A DNA stretch of 25,042 bases, taken from positions 1 to 25,042 of the IMG/VR virus record IMGVR_UViG_3300017768_000075; one strand, 5' to 3'. The notes beneath the pieces were generated by a model, which was given only the letters and a program-made list of their open reading frames with translations, was not told where the DNA came from and ran no database searches. Positions 24,426-25,042 of this stretch are shown here, piece after piece. How positions within the stretch are numbered: position 1 is the stretch's first letter; every line of letters starts with the position of its first letter. A program made the translations under genes and the position numbers. The stretch comes from a virus.

Positions 24426-24475
24426 CTAGGTATGAAGATAGCAAAGTACCAATTAAGTCTATGCTCCATACCTAG
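24426..24475. repeat. Nine-base inverted repeat CTAGGTATG / CATACCTAG
   Basis: Perfect arms at 24426-24434 and 24467-24475, separated by 32 bases. One arm overlaps the end of the coiled-coil gene and the other lies 10 bases before the HNH start, on the - strand transcript. It could form a stem near the HNH translation start. No known family. Confidence 0.4.
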
Positions 24476-24800
24476 CTTGTTCTCTTCTCTGAGAGACTTC
24501 TCTTGTTCGCCAAACCTCGTAGCCTATCTCTAAGCTTTTGAGTTTAACTCGTATTGCCTCAAGAGTTCCTTTTGCAACTCCAACTTTCAGCCTAGCTTTG
24601 TGTAAATCTTCTGAAGCTTCGGCATGAGTTTCTTGCCCTGAGTTTGTTTTGATACCCATATCAATGGCTCTGAGTTTCAAGGTTGCTTGTAGTTTCTTAA
24701 CATCAGCCTCCTTCTCATGTACCTGATACATAGCTTGTTCAATTAACGGAGCAAGTTTTCTAATCTCATGTTGCCAATTCTCAATTAGTTCTTCTGACAT
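24459..24800 (-). CDS. Small coiled-coil protein of unknown function
   Basis: 113 residues, coupled to the gene read before it by a TGATG overlap. It is almost fully helical and charged (ENWQHEIRKLAPLIEQAMYQ, EKEADVKKLQATLKLR, DLHKARLKVGVAKGTLEAIR), with a small loop GIKTNSGQETHAE. There is no membrane segment. Coiled-coil proteins of this kind occur among early genes of marine phages, but I recognise no defined function. It is close to the Ref-like nuclease gene and likely shares its transcript. Confidence 0.65.
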   Translation of the reverse strand: MSEELIENWQHEIRKLAPLIEQAMYQVHEKEADVKKLQATLKLRAIDMGIKTNSGQETHAEASEDLHKARLKVGVAKGTLEAIRVKLKSLEIGYEVWRTREVSQRREQARYGA

Positions 24801-25027
24801 CAGCTATCTTCCTCCCTCTTATATGTATCAAAGACATTCAATACCTCTTTGGTTTTAGAAACTGAGAGTGCAGTTCTATCTCCGTAGAGTTCATCAAACT
24901 TTGCTTCAGCCAAAGGTCGAGGGTCTATATTATCTTTCCACATATAACGTTCTCTACTCTGCATACGATACCAACGTTCAAAGTTCTCTTCGTATGTTTC
25001 ATCATTAGACCAAACAAATTCTTCCAT
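24800..25027 (-). CDS. Small acidic phage protein of unknown function
   Basis: 75 residues. Its N-terminus is rich in Glu, Asp and aromatic residues (MEEFVWSNDETYEENFERWY) and followed by a basic/aromatic part (RMQSRERYMWKDNIDPRPLAE) and a helix. No motif or membrane segment is seen. The stop overlaps the start of the next gene (TGATG). Fifteen bases remain between its start and the window end, and the operon probably continues beyond. Confidence 0.6.
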   Translation of the reverse strand: MEEFVWSNDETYEENFERWYRMQSRERYMWKDNIDPRPLAEAKFDELYGDRTALSVSKTKEVLNVFDTYKREEDS

Positions 25028-25042
25028 ATCTATTTCTCAGCC

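Noticed and set aside
1-25042. CRISPR arrays, insertion sequences or long direct repeats
   Set aside because: No regularly spaced repeats, transposase genes or terminal repeats were seen on reading through the window.

Overview
The window is a compact, AT-rich stretch (roughly one third G+C by eye) that reads as part of a lytic phage genome, most likely a short-tailed marine phage of a Gram-negative host. The reasons are a chain of overlapping late genes with almost no spacers, a tail fibre with an S74 intramolecular chaperone domain, an Rz/Rz1-type nested spanin pair next to a GH24 lysozyme, a run of internal or ejection-type virion proteins ending in a 2768-residue polyvalent protein, and no tape-measure protein. 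Terminase, portal, capsid, polymerase and integrase genes are not in the window. The spanins and outer-membrane secretion genes require a diderm host. Low G+C and the types of small hypothetical proteins recall phages of streamlined marine bacteria, but host identity is inference.

Layout. From 1 to 23210 everything is on the + strand and probably forms one late transcription unit. It holds: the end of a virion protein (1-416); a tail fibre (437-1804) and a second fibre-like protein (1804-2475); small coiled-coil and membrane proteins (2477-2996 and 3405-3755), some of them holin candidates; a staphylococcal-type nuclease (2983-3405); a four-gene curli-like cassette (3736-6763: CsgF, CsgG, a curlin-like amyloid subunit and a FecR-domain protein); the lysis genes (6760-7883); and structural and ejection proteins (7884-23210). 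After a 123-base convergent spacer, the - strand carries five small early-type genes (23334-25027), including a PD-(D/E)XK-like nuclease and a Ref-like HNH nuclease.

The most interesting system is the curli-like cassette. CsgF aligns in exact register with the mature N-terminus of E. coli CsgF, CsgG has a perfect lipobox and the family's pore-forming segments, and the next gene encodes a secreted protein of G-x-x-N turn repeats like curlin. The fourth gene is a secreted FecR-domain protein whose C-terminus also looks like a curlin repeat. All four genes are linked by ATGA junctions or out-of-frame overlaps, and the last one runs directly into the spanin genes. The phage therefore appears to make its own outer-membrane amyloid-export pore, together with a candidate substrate, at the time of lysis. 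CsgG/CsgF homologues in marine phages have been noticed before as far as I recall. The linked curlin substrate, the FecR-curlin fusion and the coupling to lysis genes deserve attention.
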